DNA of 52,688 nucleotides from an uncultured Lachnospiraceae bacterium (GTDB lineage: Bacteria; Bacillota; Clostridia; Lachnospirales; Lachnospiraceae): positions 1-52,688 of the forward strand of contig CAJTJY010000025.1 of NCBI GenBank assembly GCA_910576975.1, in the 5' to 3' direction. Below the pieces are notes generated by a model, which was given only the letters and a program-made list of their open reading frames with translations, was not told the origin of the DNA and searched no databases. This document shows, in pieces, positions 42,535 to 50,800 of this stretch (position 1 is the stretch's first letter; the number at the start of each line of letters is the position of its first letter). The translations under genes and the position numbers were made by a program.

Positions 42535-42870
42535 CTAACCCTCCATAATATCATCAATTTGGGCTGAAACGTTTTTCCACAGGCTAAAAATTTCCTGCAG
42601 TACCGTCTTTCCTTTCTCTGTGATATGATAATACTTGCGCGCCACCTGCTTGCCATCAGGCTCACTCCATCTGCTCTGCACCAATTTGTCTTCTTCCAGG
42701 CGGTAAAGTATCGGATACAACGTTCCCTCCTTTAATGAAAATAACTCCTGACTTCTATCTCTCAATTCCAAGATAAGCTGATAGCCATATTTCGCTTCTT
42801 GTTCCAGCAATTTTAATATTAGCATATCCAGCACACCTTTTTTCAACTGACGCTCATATTTTTGATTCAT
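42535..42870 (-). CDS. PadR-family transcriptional regulator
   Basis: The start is MNQKYERQLK behind GGAGGTGTCA. The protein of 111 aa has the PadR winged helix (LDMLILKLLEQEAKYGYQLI, LKEGTLYPILYRLEEDKLVQ, RKYYHITEKGK) and a short C-terminal dimer helix. It is co-transcribed with a HAAS-type membrane protein and perhaps the SdpI gene. Confidence 0.94.
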   Translation of the reverse strand: MNQKYERQLKKGVLDMLILKLLEQEAKYGYQLILELRDRSQELFSLKEGTLYPILYRLEEDKLVQSRWSEPDGKQVARKYYHITEKGKTVLQEIFSLWKNVSAQIDDIMEG

Positions 42871-42924
42871 TGACACCTCCATTCAGCAGCATAAGCCTTT
42901 CATTATTTTGTTTTTCAATATACA

Positions 42925-42935
42925 TAGTATTACTA
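42925..42935. promoter_or_regulatory. Possible PadR operator
   Basis: TAGTA-T-TACTA palindrome in the AT-rich region 55 bp upstream of padR. PadR genes are usually autoregulated; this site is a guess from position. Confidence 0.3.
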
Positions 42936-42990
42936 AATAATATACTCAACAATTCTATCATTGTCAACTTTATTTCCACTTGAGTTTCCA

Positions 42991-43033
42991 AAAATGACGG
43001 GGAACTCCCATTCGGTAGTGCCCCGTCATTTTA
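42991..43033 (-). terminator. Terminator of the formate/nitrite transporter gene
   Basis: AAAATGACGGGG pairs perfectly with CCCCGTCATTTT, about 130 bp after the stop. Confidence 0.75.
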
Positions 43034-43161
43034 TATTTACATATTTTTCAAGTCTGTCTTGACCCATCTTCAAAACAATTTAATCCAAAAATAAAATCAC
43101 GACTAAAATAACATCCACTTCCCAGCGAACTTAATATCTGATCTGCTGATCACTTAAAAAT

Positions 43162-43983
43162 CTATCGTTCTCTATGGGCAAAATACAACAACGCCCCCAC
43201 AAAAAGCACTCCCCCCACGACATTGCCAATCGTTACTGGCAGCAAGTTACGAAACACAAAGTTCTGCCAGTTCAGTACTGCAAGCTGTTGCGTGGTAACG
43301 CCATACTGCTCTATGGCTGCCTGAACGTAATTCCCATTCCCCAGAGCAAAAATCCCTGCTGGAATATAATACATATTTGCCACGCAATGCTCATATCCGC
43401 TTACGACAAACGCCATAATGGGAAAGAACGCAGACCAAAGTTTGCCCGCAGCGCTTTTTGCCGCACCCGTCATCATAACTGCTGCACATACAAAGATATT
43501 GCAGAGGATTCCTGATACGAAGCCGCTGCCAGAAGAAAGCCCAGCCTTCGTCAATGCGACTTTCACAGTATAAGCTCCAAGCAGAGAATTGGAATAATCA
43601 TACTGCCCGCTTGTGCTGACGAGCAACGCAAACAGCACAGAGCCGACCAAATTCGCCACATATACTAGCGCCAGAACCCGGAGCATGGCAGCGCTCCTTA
43701 TCTTCCGATCCAAAACGCCCAGAATCATCAGGCAATCCCCAGTAAACAACTCTCCGCCCAGAAAAACAATAATCATCAGACCCACCGGGAATACGGCGCC
43801 TCCCGCCAGCCTGGCTAGCCCTACGTTACTGATCCCATGCATCACCACGTTGCTAGCCGCAGCTCCCCCGGCAATCGACATTCCTGACAAGACGCCCAAA
43901 AGCGCCATCTTAATAAAAGGCATTTTGACCCGCTCCATTGATTTCTCTATATGAGCAGACACAACTTGCTGTATCTTATTCAT
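43162..43983 (-). CDS. Formate/nitrite transporter (FNT) family channel
   Basis: The 273-aa protein has six membrane helices with the FNT features LGGELFTGDCLMI (after helix 2), SGILCNIFVCAAVMM and SGYEHCVANMY (containing the central His of the pore) and NLLPVTIGNVVGGVLF near the end. It moves formate, nitrite or related small anions. GTGAGG precedes the ATG. No pyruvate formate-lyase or nitrite reductase gene adjoins, so the substrate cannot be set. Confidence 0.93.
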   Translation of the reverse strand: MNKIQQVVSAHIEKSMERVKMPFIKMALLGVLSGMSIAGGAAASNVVMHGISNVGLARLAGGAVFPVGLMIIVFLGGELFTGDCLMILGVLDRKIRSAAMLRVLALVYVANLVGSVLFALLVSTSGQYDYSNSLLGAYTVKVALTKAGLSSGSGFVSGILCNIFVCAAVMMTGAAKSAAGKLWSAFFPIMAFVVSGYEHCVANMYYIPAGIFALGNGNYVQAAIEQYGVTTQQLAVLNWQNFVFRNLLPVTIGNVVGGVLFVGALLYFAHRER

Positions 43984-44067
43984 ACCTGATCCTCACTTTG
44001 TCTGATTTATACCATATTATAATCTATGTCTTTGCGTTCTTCAAGAGCAAAGTGAACAAGCCTGCTT

Positions 44068-45300
44068 CTATCCCTTTACCACGCCTACTGTTTTCAGTTT
44101 GCGCACTGGCGTAACCAGATCTGACTGCTGCGCCATTACCTGGTCAATGTCTTTATAAGCAAACCGGCATTCCTCTGGCACGTCATTTTTCTTGCGTTTT
44201 CCCAGTACGATTCCCTGTTCTTTCAAATCCACCATAACTTTCTCCACCGAAAACGCCTGCATAGCGCCCGTACGGGAATAATTGCGTCCCGCCCCATGGG
44301 AAGAAGTGCAAAAAGATTCTCTGTTTCCTTTTCCCTCGACCACATAACTGTAAGAACCCATGGCGCCTGGAATCACCGCCAGTTCTCCCTGACGCACTCT
44401 GGTCGCTCCTTTTCTGTGTACCCAGACGTCGGCGCCATAATGATTTTCCAATGCTGCATAATTATGATGGCAATTGATCTCTTCTCCAAATTCCACAACC
44501 TGGCATGTATGCTTTTCAATCTGCTGTTTCACAATCGCACATGTCTTTTGCAACATAGAGGCTCGATTTTCAAAGGCATAATCTAACGCAAGGTTCATCC
44601 AATGGATATACTGCCGTCCTTCCTCTGTAGAGACAGGCAAAAATGCCAGACGGTATTCGTCTTTGACCTCGCTGTACCAAAGCTGGTTGAGCTCTCTTGC
44701 TTTCTCATGGAAATAATCACACACTGCTTTTCCCAGATGGCGGCTTCCAGAATGTATCATGATGCAGAGCATTCCTTTTTCGTCCTCCTGCAGCTCAATA
44801 AAATGATTGCCCCCTCCAAGGCTTCCCACTTGGAAATAGCCATCCTCAATCAAAGGCAGTAGCTTTGTATCTTTTTGATACTTTTCCATCTCCTGTTTTG
44901 CCTGGTCAAGAACTTTGGATTCCTGAGGCTCTTTATATCTTTCTGTATTTAAAGGGATGGTTCTCATAATATTGCCAATCATAGACTGAATCAAAGAACC
45001 GTTTCCTGTTTGAATATCCCGAATGTCCTTGATATTAATATTAGTTGCAATGAAATCCATGCCGCATCCAATGTCAACTCCCACCGCATTGGGAATCAAC
45101 ACGTCTTTTGTAGCAATCACTCCGCCGATTGGCATCCCCTTTCCTGTATGGGTATCTGGCATCAGACATACCCATTTATGAACAAATGGAAGCTGCGATA
45201 AGTGATAAGCCTGTTCCAGACACTGTTCCTCCAACTGGCACTCATTTTCCAGCCATGCCTTGATTGGGAACTTTGTATGATCATTATAAATTATAAACAT
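44068..45300 (-). CDS. rtcB: RtcB-family RNA ligase
   Basis: The start chosen is MFIIYNDHTK (AAAGGATG upstream). The protein of about 410 aa has GVDIGCGM (Mn-binding Cys), MIHSGSRHLGK, CHHNYA, PGAMGSYSYVVEGKGN and the guanylylated His in SSHGAGRNYSRTGA. RtcB joins 2',3'-cyclic phosphate and 5'-OH RNA ends using GTP. No archease or rtcR gene is visible. It is divergent from the TlpA gene. Confidence 0.94.
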   Translation of the reverse strand: MFIIYNDHTKFPIKAWLENECQLEEQCLEQAYHLSQLPFVHKWVCLMPDTHTGKGMPIGGVIATKDVLIPNAVGVDIGCGMDFIATNINIKDIRDIQTGNGSLIQSMIGNIMRTIPLNTERYKEPQESKVLDQAKQEMEKYQKDTKLLPLIEDGYFQVGSLGGGNHFIELQEDEKGMLCIMIHSGSRHLGKAVCDYFHEKARELNQLWYSEVKDEYRLAFLPVSTEEGRQYIHWMNLALDYAFENRASMLQKTCAIVKQQIEKHTCQVVEFGEEINCHHNYAALENHYGADVWVHRKGATRVRQGELAVIPGAMGSYSYVVEGKGNRESFCTSSHGAGRNYSRTGAMQAFSVEKVMVDLKEQGIVLGKRKKNDVPEECRFAYKDIDQVMAQQSDLVTPVRKLKTVGVVKG

Positions 45301-45553
45301 ATCATTCTCATCCTTTCTTTTTTCTGTATCTGATAAAGCAATTATATACAAGTTTTTCCATAAAATCATTTAAAAAAAGTTGCGAACCAGTGTGATTACA
45401 AGTGAATATATGATAAAATAATACTATCCAAAGAACAAATACAGAAGTGAGCTTTCTTACTTTCCAAGATCAAAGGAATCTTAAGAAATCATTCACTCTA
45501 TTTTCAAACTTCTATTCTATAATGGCAACATCAACAAAAAGGAGAACTAATTT

Positions 45554-46150
45554 ATGAGGAAAAACAAATTTTATGCTTTGTTCCTGTCTGGCTTGTGCTG
45601 CCTGGCATTGTTAAACGGCTGCGCCTCCAAGGACAAGGAAGGCAGCGGGCCCCAGGAACAACACGCTTCCGAAGAATCTAATGTTTCCGATAACAGTGTG
45701 GGAGAATTTTCCATGCAGGATATTGAGGGAGAGACTTACACACAGGAGATGTTTGCAGACCATGATCTGACCATGGTCAACGTATTCACAACCTGGTGTA
45801 CGCCATGCGTCAATGAAATACCCGATTTACAAACGCTTTGGGAAAATCAAAAAGAGCAGGGCGTCAATGTGGTCGGCATCGTATTAGACAGCATTGACAG
45901 CAACGGCGCTGCAGATCAGGAAATTATTGAGAAAGCAAAAGTGCTGGCGGAACGGACTGGCGCTGCTTATCCTTTCCTGATTCCCGATCAAAGCTATCTA
46001 AACGGCAGGCTTTCAGGAATCAATGCAGTTCCAGAAACATTCTTTGTGGACAAAGATGGAAACATCGTTGGTGAAACCTATTCTGGAAGCCGCAGCTTGG
46101 AAGACTGGGAGACCATTGTGGCAGCCTTGAAGCAGGAGACCGCGCAATGA
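45554..46150 (+). CDS. TlpA-like thioredoxin-fold lipoprotein
   Basis: The 198-aa protein has a lipoprotein signal (LALLNGC, Cys23), a Ser/Glu-rich linker and a TlpA/ResA-type thioredoxin domain with the redox pair in TTWCTPC (Cys82, Cys85) and the cis-Pro segment INAVPETFFVDKDG. It sits outside the membrane and exchanges thiols. AAGGAG precedes the ATG. The stop overlaps the start of the next small gene (ATGA), indicating a coupled operon with a membrane polyferredoxin. Confidence 0.92.
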   Translation: MRKNKFYALFLSGLCCLALLNGCASKDKEGSGPQEQHASEESNVSDNSVGEFSMQDIEGETYTQEMFADHDLTMVNVFTTWCTPCVNEIPDLQTLWENQKEQGVNVVGIVLDSIDSNGAADQEIIEKAKVLAERTGAAYPFLIPDQSYLNGRLSGINAVPETFFVDKDGNIVGETYSGSRSLEDWETIVAALKQETAQ

Positions 46151-46296
46151 GGCGGCTAACCGCCCCTTTCAAAAGCGGATGGATTCTGGCCGTTCTCGGA
46201 CTTGCGATCATGGGTTTTGGGGCTTACCGCGGAGAGATGCATGTAGTCTTAGAAAAAGCAGTAAATATCTGTATGGAGTGTATTGGAATTGGCTAA
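46147..46296 (+). CDS. CD1871A-like small CXXC membrane protein
   Basis: The 49-aa protein has one membrane helix (about 11-27, GWILAVLGLAIMGFGAYRGE) and ends in ICMECIGIG with a CxxC. It matches the pattern of the CD1871A family of CXXC-motif proteins, which I recall lying beside 4Fe-4S and TlpA-type genes. It overlaps both neighbours (ATGA with tlpA; the following gene starts at TTG inside its last codons). Probably a redox relay in the membrane. Confidence 0.85.
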   Translation: MRRLTAPFKSGWILAVLGLAIMGFGAYRGEMHVVLEKAVNICMECIGIG

Positions 46297-47128
46297 TAGA
46301 AAAAATGCAAGAAAATGGAAACGTCATGGAGTACAGGCGCTTTGGGCTCTGCTTACCAATAGTTATCTGATCGGATTTGCCCAGGGGAAAATCTATAAAG
46401 GCAGTCTCAAAAATCTCTGCGTCCCTGGGCTCAACTGTTATTCTTGCCCCGGAGCCTTGGGCGCCTGTCCCATTGGGGCGATGCAGGCAGTAATCGGCAA
46501 CTGGAATTTTAAATTTGCCTTCTATGTAACAGGATTTTTGACCTTTGTGGGAGCTCTGCTGGGACGGTTTGTCTGCGGCTGGCTGTGTCCTTTCGGGCTA
46601 ATTGAGGATTTATTACATAAAATACCCTTTCCCAAAAAAATCGGCGCTTTCAAGGGAGATAAATTGCTTCGCAAGCTAAAATACCTGATCTTGTTAGTAT
46701 TTGTGATACTGCTGCCAATGTTCTTGGTAGACGTCATGGGGCAGGGCGCGCCCTATTTCTGCAAATTAATCTGCCCGGCAGGGACATTGGAGGGCGGGCT
46801 TCCTCTTGTTTTGCTGAATAAGTCGATGAGAAGTGCTTTGGGCTGGCTCTATGCCTGGAAAAATATGCTGTTACTTGTAACTGTTTTTCTATCCGTGATC
46901 ATTTACCGCCCTTTCTGCAAATATATTTGCCCGCTGGGCGCCATATACTCTGTCTTTAACCCGATATCCGTATTCCACTACCGGATAGACGAAAGCGCAT
47001 GTATCGGCTGCGGCGCATGTGCCAAAGCCTGCCACATGCAGGTAGATCCTGTGAAAAGCGCCAATGATCCAGAGTGCATTCGATGTGGCGCATGTAAGAA
47101 AGCTTGTCCCGTAAGAGCAATCAATTAG
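46283..47128 (+). CDS. Membrane 4Fe-4S protein, NapH/YccM-like polyferredoxin
   Basis: It starts at TTG (46283, or 46289 with better spacing from GGAGTG). The protein of about 281 aa has four to five membrane helices with Cys motifs CYSCPGALGACP, CGWLCPFG, CKLICPAG and CKYICPLG, and ends in two 4Fe-4S ferredoxin motifs (CIGCGACAKACH, CIRCGACKKACP). Such proteins pass electrons across the membrane. With the TlpA lipoprotein and the CXXC peptide it likely supplies reducing power to extracytoplasmic thiols. Confidence 0.9.
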   Translation: MELANRKNARKWKRHGVQALWALLTNSYLIGFAQGKIYKGSLKNLCVPGLNCYSCPGALGACPIGAMQAVIGNWNFKFAFYVTGFLTFVGALLGRFVCGWLCPFGLIEDLLHKIPFPKKIGAFKGDKLLRKLKYLILLVFVILLPMFLVDVMGQGAPYFCKLICPAGTLEGGLPLVLLNKSMRSALGWLYAWKNMLLLVTVFLSVIIYRPFCKYICPLGAIYSVFNPISVFHYRIDESACIGCGACAKACHMQVDPVKSANDPECIRCGACKKACPVRAIN

Positions 47129-47158
47129 TCCCTTTCATAAATAAGGAGGTCAAGGAAA

Positions 47159-48415
47159 ATGTCTGATTTTCAAGAACTGGTAAAAAGTTTTTCCAAGACC
47201 AGGGAATACGTCCGTGACTTTTTCGTCTATGGGTTTAAGACCCGCAACGAATTTAAGCACAAAAGCCCCCGGACTTACGATAATGAAAGACGGCGTCTGG
47301 AGAGCTGGCTCGCCCCTTATGTAAAGAAAGATTACGTTGCCAGAGGCGCTAATATTTCCCTTGCCATAGATAGCAATCTGATGGATGCCAATCCCCTTTT
47401 TCGAGTCTGGAAGACAAAAAGCTTTACAGACAACGACATTGTACTGCATTTTCTGATCCTGGATCTGCTACAAAGCGGCGTTAAAATGACTGCAGAAGAA
47501 CTCACCGAGCGACTGCTCACAAAATACGAAGCGCTATTTGACGTTCAAACTGTCCGCAGAAAATGCAATTATTATGTAAGAGAGGGACTGCTGCAAAAAG
47601 AAAATTGTAAAAAGACCGTAACTTACTTTGTTGACAATACCCTGGTCTTCTGGCTGCGTTCCAATGAAGCCGTAATCGACGCTCTTGCGTTCTACCAGAT
47701 GGCGGAATCCTTTGGGATCATTGGCAACTATCTGACCGAGCAATTGGACTATCAGGGCAACCTCTTCCGAGTAAGGCACAGCTTTTTTGTGCATACCCTC
47801 GAAGATGAGATTTTGCTGGAATTGTTACATGCCATGAATCACAAAGAATCTGTGCGGCTAGAACTCAAAAGCGCTCGCAGCGAATGTGCAAGCGTCACTG
47901 ACTGCATACCGCTGCAAATCTTTATCAGCGCCCGCAGCGGACGGCGATTTCTCTGCGGATATCTAATGAATCGCCGACGCTTCCGATGCTTCCGGCTAGA
48001 CTCCATTAAAAACGTCTCTTCCTTGCAAATGATCCCAGAATATGAGGAACTACAAAGCAAGCTTGCGCAAAACCATTGTCATCTCTGGGGCGTTTCCTTT
48101 GAAAACCCAGAGAGACGCCATCTAGATAAACTGATCATGACTTTGCAGGTTCTGGAACCAGAAGAATCTTTTATTGTAGATCGCCTAACTCAGGAGGGGA
48201 GAGGCGGCACGGTCACCAAAATTGCGCAAAATACGTATCGCTACGAGATTGAAGTGTTTGACTGTAATGAAATGCTGCCCTGGATTCGGACATTTATCGG
48301 TAGGATTTTGTCTCTGGAATGCACTGCAAAATCAGTAGAGCAACGCTTTTATCGTGATTTGCAAACCATGTACGATATGTATCAGATCGAGAACCCCGTA
48401 GAAAAGGAGCACTGA
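47159..48415 (+). CDS. WYL-domain regulator, first of a pair
   Basis: The 418-aa protein starts behind AAGGAGG. It has an N-terminal helical/winged-helix region (about 1-170, with TAEELTERLLTKYEALFDVQ and TVRRKCNYYVREGLLQ), a central WYL-type beta barrel (about 245-330, with a variant core RRFLCGYLMNRRRFRCFRLD) and a C-terminal WCX-like extension. WYL proteins bind ligands or nucleic acid and regulate transcription. It starts 30 bp after the polyferredoxin and is followed 5 bp later by a second WYL gene. Confidence 0.82.
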   Translation: MSDFQELVKSFSKTREYVRDFFVYGFKTRNEFKHKSPRTYDNERRRLESWLAPYVKKDYVARGANISLAIDSNLMDANPLFRVWKTKSFTDNDIVLHFLILDLLQSGVKMTAEELTERLLTKYEALFDVQTVRRKCNYYVREGLLQKENCKKTVTYFVDNTLVFWLRSNEAVIDALAFYQMAESFGIIGNYLTEQLDYQGNLFRVRHSFFVHTLEDEILLELLHAMNHKESVRLELKSARSECASVTDCIPLQIFISARSGRRFLCGYLMNRRRFRCFRLDSIKNVSSLQMIPEYEELQSKLAQNHCHLWGVSFENPERRHLDKLIMTLQVLEPEESFIVDRLTQEGRGGTVTKIAQNTYRYEIEVFDCNEMLPWIRTFIGRILSLECTAKSVEQRFYRDLQTMYDMYQIENPVEKEH

Positions 48416-48420
48416 ACTTC

Positions 48421-49380
48421 ATGGAGATATTTTCAGAAATTTACAGTTGTTACTATCAAGTACTTCGTCATCTGCTCTGCTGTCAGAAACCTTTGACCTT
48501 GCAGGAAATCTCTGCGCAGATTTGCAAGGAGGGATTTGGGGAAAGCTTGCTCTCCATCATCCCCAAACTAGAAAGCGGCGCCTGGAATTTGTTCCAGAAA
48601 GAGCGCGACCTGTATCTTTCCCGGATTGGCGCCAACTTCCTTACCCCCGTTTCCGACTTGGAAAAATCTTATCTCAAAGCATTGATATCCGATCCCCGCA
48701 TCGAATTATTTCTGGCACCCCAACAATGCAACGCCTTAAACAAGCTGCTGAAAGATGTGCCTTCTCTCTGGAAGCAGGAGCAATTCCGCTATATTGACCA
48801 ATTCACAGACGGCGATCCCTATCAGGAACAATCTTATCGCATCCATTTCCAGACCTTGCTGCAGGCGCAAAAAAAACGCCGCTATGTAGAAATTGACTAC
48901 AACTCTTCACGAGGAAACCGGGTACGCCACTACTATCTCCCCGCCCGGCTTGAATATTCTGTCAAGAATGACAAATTCCGTCTCCTTGCCTTTCGAAAGC
49001 CGCAGTGCGGCAAAGCTAAGCTTGCCATATTAAACCTTGCCCGTATGCAGAATGTGAGGCTCACTGAGCGAACCCTGGATTCCGACATTGATCTAAATCA
49101 CGCCATCCGGGCTTCCTACTATAGTGAACCGCTAAAGCTGCATATCATCAATAAGCGCAATGCCTTAGAGCGCGCCATGCTCCATTTTGCCAATTATGAG
49201 AAGAATACCGCCAAAATAGATCAAGATGCTTACGAATGTCTGATCTATTATAATCAAAGCATGGAAACAGAGCTGCTCATAGAAGTGATGTCTTTTGGCC
49301 CTATGATTACCGTAATCGGAAATCAAAAATTTCTTTGCAGCCTGAAAAAAAGACTCCAGCGCCAAATGAACCTGCACTGA
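48421..49380 (+). CDS. WYL-domain regulator, second of a pair
   Basis: The 319-aa protein has an N-terminal helical region (about 1-120), a WYL domain (about 140-225: RYVEIDYNSSRGNRVRHYYL, PARLEYSVKNDKFRLLAFRK) and a C-terminal WCX-type domain. No clear winged helix is visible at its N-terminus. It probably forms a complex with the preceding WYL protein, as the genes are only 5 bp apart. The targets are unknown. Confidence 0.85.
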   Translation: MEIFSEIYSCYYQVLRHLLCCQKPLTLQEISAQICKEGFGESLLSIIPKLESGAWNLFQKERDLYLSRIGANFLTPVSDLEKSYLKALISDPRIELFLAPQQCNALNKLLKDVPSLWKQEQFRYIDQFTDGDPYQEQSYRIHFQTLLQAQKKRRYVEIDYNSSRGNRVRHYYLPARLEYSVKNDKFRLLAFRKPQCGKAKLAILNLARMQNVRLTERTLDSDIDLNHAIRASYYSEPLKLHIINKRNALERAMLHFANYEKNTAKIDQDAYECLIYYNQSMETELLIEVMSFGPMITVIGNQKFLCSLKKRLQRQMNLH

Positions 49381-49502
49381 TTCCGTGATATTTTTCGTTT
49401 GTCAGATTTCCATGCGATCGATAAATTTATCAAAATTATCTTTCTTAAGGAATGATAAATCGCTATAATTATCAGCCTTTTGTCCAATTCCAAAATTGTT
49501 TT

Positions 49503-49587
49503 AGACATCATAAACGTCGATTTCGTATTCTAACTCTCCTTGGTCGTTCTTGAAACCGCTGATGCGATTGCAATAATATCCGTATAG
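49503..49587 (-). pseudogene. C-terminal remnant of a lost gene
   Basis: Read on the minus strand, the frame ends in GYYCNRISGFKNDQGELEYE followed by IDVYDV and a stop, a well-formed protein end without a beginning. The inverted-repeat element at 49588 cuts it off. The family is not recognised; the style resembles proteins carried by conjugative elements. Confidence 0.45.
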
Positions 49588-49753
49588 CTAGTGTGCTGAC
49601 ACATTTATATATGGCGAAACTCTGCAGAACGATTGTTCATCAGCAAGACGGAAGAAGGAGGCGATGCGGTGGCATCGTTGACTGATGACAACGCAGTCTG
49701 ATGGGCAATCGGGCAAGGAGGTTTGCCTGAATATAAATGTGTCAGTACACTAG
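49588..49753. mobile_element. 166-bp inverted-repeat element (CTAGTGTRCTGACAC ends)
   Basis: The terminal inverted repeats 49588-49610 and 49731-49753 match at 22 of 23 positions (CTAGTGTGCTGACACATTTA... and complement). The interior is GC-richer than its flanks and holds the hairpin CGATGC-GGTG-GCATCG. No coding capacity; MITE-like, truncating the remnant next to it. Confidence 0.75.
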
Positions 49754-49906
49754 GAATTTCATACAGGAAAACCAAACGAGAAATAGCGTATTGATTTGAC
49801 CTATATTTTTATGTAAGATGAAAGAAAAGGTGAAACAGAACATGAGTAAATAAAATATAAATAAGACAAAACACTTTCATATGCTCTGCCCATCACTTTT
49901 TACCGC

Positions 49907-50719
49907 TTAAACAATATTGTATTCCATACAAAGTTTCTTACAGTTTTCTTCATCCTTTGATGTCCTGACAATATCCGATAATCGACCATACTCATTTAAT
50001 AACACAATTTTTGTGCATCCCGTAGATATGTATTGATAAATATTTGTTTTCGTTTGACAATCGCATTGGGCATGGAACCTTGCTTTTTTAAGTACCTGAT
50101 CTCTAAGTGCTTTTAAAATATCTTCATAAGTAATATTATCTACATAGCTTTTTCCATGTAATTTACATAGACTACTCCTTAAACTATTTTCAGATGTTCT
50201 TTGATATAAATAATCAAAAGTTTCTTGTATACAAATTTCTTCTTCTGAATTTGCTTCCTCTTTTATCTCCTTTTTTATATCTTGAATATAGTATGAGAAA
50301 AAAGGATAATGCGTCTTACTTTGTAAAATTCTAACTAAGTCACCATTGTCATCTTCCGTCATAATATATTGAAAAATACGTTTGCTCAACTTATCATTCC
50401 CTATTTCACGAAAATGATCTGAAATAGCGGAAAACAATATTGTTATAATTGTTAACCTCTGTTGACCATCCACAACATCTAAAGTCTGACCAGCCATCTC
50501 TAAGTTTCCGATAAAAAGCATAGTCCCCAAAAAATACGGCATATCAAAGATTTTGCCATTTGCATCTATCTTTAAGCAGTCAAGCATATCATAAAAAATT
50601 CTTGATAATTTCTTCTTTCCCATGAGTATTCCCTCTGAAATCTTGGAATTGAAAATTGGCATCGTGATGATAATAATTGAGTTATCGTCATTGTACTTGG
50701 CTTTATATCCATATTTCAT
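49907..50719 (-). CDS. Truncated DUF262-domain (GmrSD-like) protein
   Basis: The 270-aa protein has the DUF262 core: YFLGTMLFIG (about 62-71) and DVVDGQQRLTIITILFSAI (the DGQQR motif). The IPxYQRxYxW segment that normally precedes by some 20-30 residues is missing; the N-terminus instead reads MKYGYKAKYNDDNSIIIITM. No HNH (DUF1524) domain follows. DUF262 proteins cut modified phage DNA (type IV restriction), but this copy looks truncated and probably non-functional. It is more AT-rich than the core genes, as expected of transferred DNA. A weak ribosome-binding site precedes it. Confidence 0.6.
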   Translation of the reverse strand: MKYGYKAKYNDDNSIIIITMPIFNSKISEGILMGKKKLSRIFYDMLDCLKIDANGKIFDMPYFLGTMLFIGNLEMAGQTLDVVDGQQRLTIITILFSAISDHFREIGNDKLSKRIFQYIMTEDDNGDLVRILQSKTHYPFFSYYIQDIKKEIKEEANSEEEICIQETFDYLYQRTSENSLRSSLCKLHGKSYVDNITYEDILKALRDQVLKKARFHAQCDCQTKTNIYQYISTGCTKIVLLNEYGRLSDIVRTSKDEENCKKLCMEYNIV

Positions 50720-50800
50720 TCCTCACTCTTCTTCAAAATGCACTACAAATTTACTATTACTATGGTTTATTTTCGTTCACCAATCGGCTCATTAATCGGC

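Larger units (their letters stand above)
49381..49906. other. Gene-free accessory stretch
   Basis: It contains the tail of a decayed minus-strand gene (49503-49587), a 166-bp inverted-repeat element (49588-49753) and AT-rich sequence with no gene up to the DUF262 stop at 49907. Confidence 0.65.

Noticed and set aside
42979..43002. TTGAGTTTCC resembling the start of family A ends
   Set aside because: Only about 10 bases match and there is no partner repeat; it overlaps a normal terminator.
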